A stretch of 64,000 nucleotides of DNA from DSNY01 sp040752195 (GTDB lineage: Bacteria; Pseudomonadota; Gammaproteobacteria; Burkholderiales; Burkholderiaceae_F), in NCBI GenBank assembly GCA_040752195.1, contig JBFMFC010000007.1, positions 30,107 to 94,106 on the forward strand. Direction: 5' to 3'. The translations under genes and the position numbers were made by a program. Below, one piece after another: positions 63,639 to 64,000 of this stretch (the stretch's first letter is position 1; the number at the start of each line of letters is the position of its first letter). The notes under the pieces were generated by a model. It made no database searches. It was not told the DNA's origin and saw only the letters and a list, made by a program, of their open reading frames with translations.

Positions 63639-64000
63639 GTGCACGCGGTGGCCGGCGGCGCGACCGTGTTCGTCGATTCGCATTGCCATTTGTCGTTTCC
63701 GGAACTGCTCGGCGACATCGACGGTGTGCTCGCGCGGATGCGTGCGCGAAACGTCGTCGCTGCGCTGAATGTCTGCGTCACGCTCGAAGAGTTTCCGGCA
63801 GTGGTTGCGCTCGCCCAGGCGCACCGGGACATCTTTGCCTCCGTCGGGGTCCATCCGGACTACCGGGACGGACGCGAACCCACCGAGCAGGACTTGGTCG
63901 ACTTGGCGCAGCACCCGAAGGTGGTGGGCATCGGCGAGACCGGGCTCGACTACTACCGGCTGACCGAACCCCTGGACTGGCAGCGCGAGCGCTTTCGCGT
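63639..64000 (+). CDS. TatD family metal-dependent hydrolase, 5' part
   Basis: The first 120 or so residues of a TatD/YcfH nuclease, cut by the window edge. The metal-binding HxH motif is in FVDSHCHLSF, the second block is VGVHPD, and the metal-ligand glutamate lies in GIGETGLDYY. The start is uncertain: GTG at 63639, 63648 or 63666 are all in frame. I list the first, which is ten bases after the pilZ stop. It belongs to the mltG-tmk-holB-pilZ-tatD string. Confidence 0.88.
   Translation, partial: MHAVAGGATVFVDSHCHLSFPELLGDIDGVLARMRARNVVAALNVCVTLEEFPAVVALAQAHRDIFASVGVHPDYRDGREPTEQDLVDLAQHPKVVGIGETGLDYYRLTEPLDWQRERFR

Overview
The window looks like a draft chromosome segment from a high-GC betaproteobacterium, most likely a member or close relative of Burkholderiales. 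The pointers are gene order and family content: lplT/alr/radA, tig-clpP-clpX-lon-hupB-ppiD with two tRNAs inserted after the HU gene, yciB-bolA-ppiC, mltG-tmk-holB-pilZ-tatD, a DUF4936 gene and an HpnCDE squalene operon. No plasmid, phage, insertion sequence, rRNA or CRISPR array is visible. Almost all of the sequence is coding. No gene-free stretch exceeds 300 bases, apart from one 100-base run of N (28267-28366) that marks an assembly gap.

Region by region: 1-5962 holds a partial lysophospholipid transporter, alanine racemase and RadA, then the minus-strand hpnC-hpnD-hpnE operon that makes squalene from farnesyl diphosphate. 6062-14754 is the protein quality-control block: tRNA-Leu, trigger factor, ClpP, ClpX, Lon behind a probable heat-shock promoter, HU, tRNA-Val, tRNA-Asp and PpiD. 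14783-18674 carries MnmH, a TesA-like SGNH esterase, an orphan LolD-type ATPase and Nnr.

18684-31633 is the most unusual region. Two TRAP transporters point away from each other around a LysR regulator. The left one runs into a D-amino acid dehydrogenase. The right one is preceded by a YcsI/D-glutamate-cyclase-family gene and followed by a DUF2848 gene and a fused HyuA-HyuB (OPLAH-type) 5-oxoprolinase. I read this as a probable uptake and salvage locus for D-glutamate, 5-oxoproline or related D-amino or lactam compounds. The assembly gap destroys the end of the DUF2848 gene and the start of the oxoprolinase gene.

31726-39538 contains an HDOD signalling protein, PurL, a small outer-membrane barrel, and the minus-strand yciB-bolA-ppiC operon. 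39649-54552 is a one-direction acyl-CoA island. It has an AlkK-like CoA ligase, a LivKHMGF-type ABC importer with a terminator between its binding protein and permeases, a fused enoyl-CoA hydratase/3-hydroxyacyl-CoA dehydrogenase, a large acyl-CoA dehydrogenase, two SDRs, a PaaI-like thioesterase, a zinc-free MDR reductase and an epoxide-hydrolase-like enzyme. It looks built to import, activate and beta-oxidise one unidentified acid. 54614-64000 returns to housekeeping genes: an M16 protease, a hotdog thioesterase, a GNAT enzyme, NRDE/TANGO2, DUF4936, YgfZ, MltG, Tmk, HolB, PilZ and a truncated TatD.

Functions are assigned by reading motifs and recalled family knowledge. No database search was run. 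Substrates of the transporters and of the acyl-CoA island are inferred from context only.
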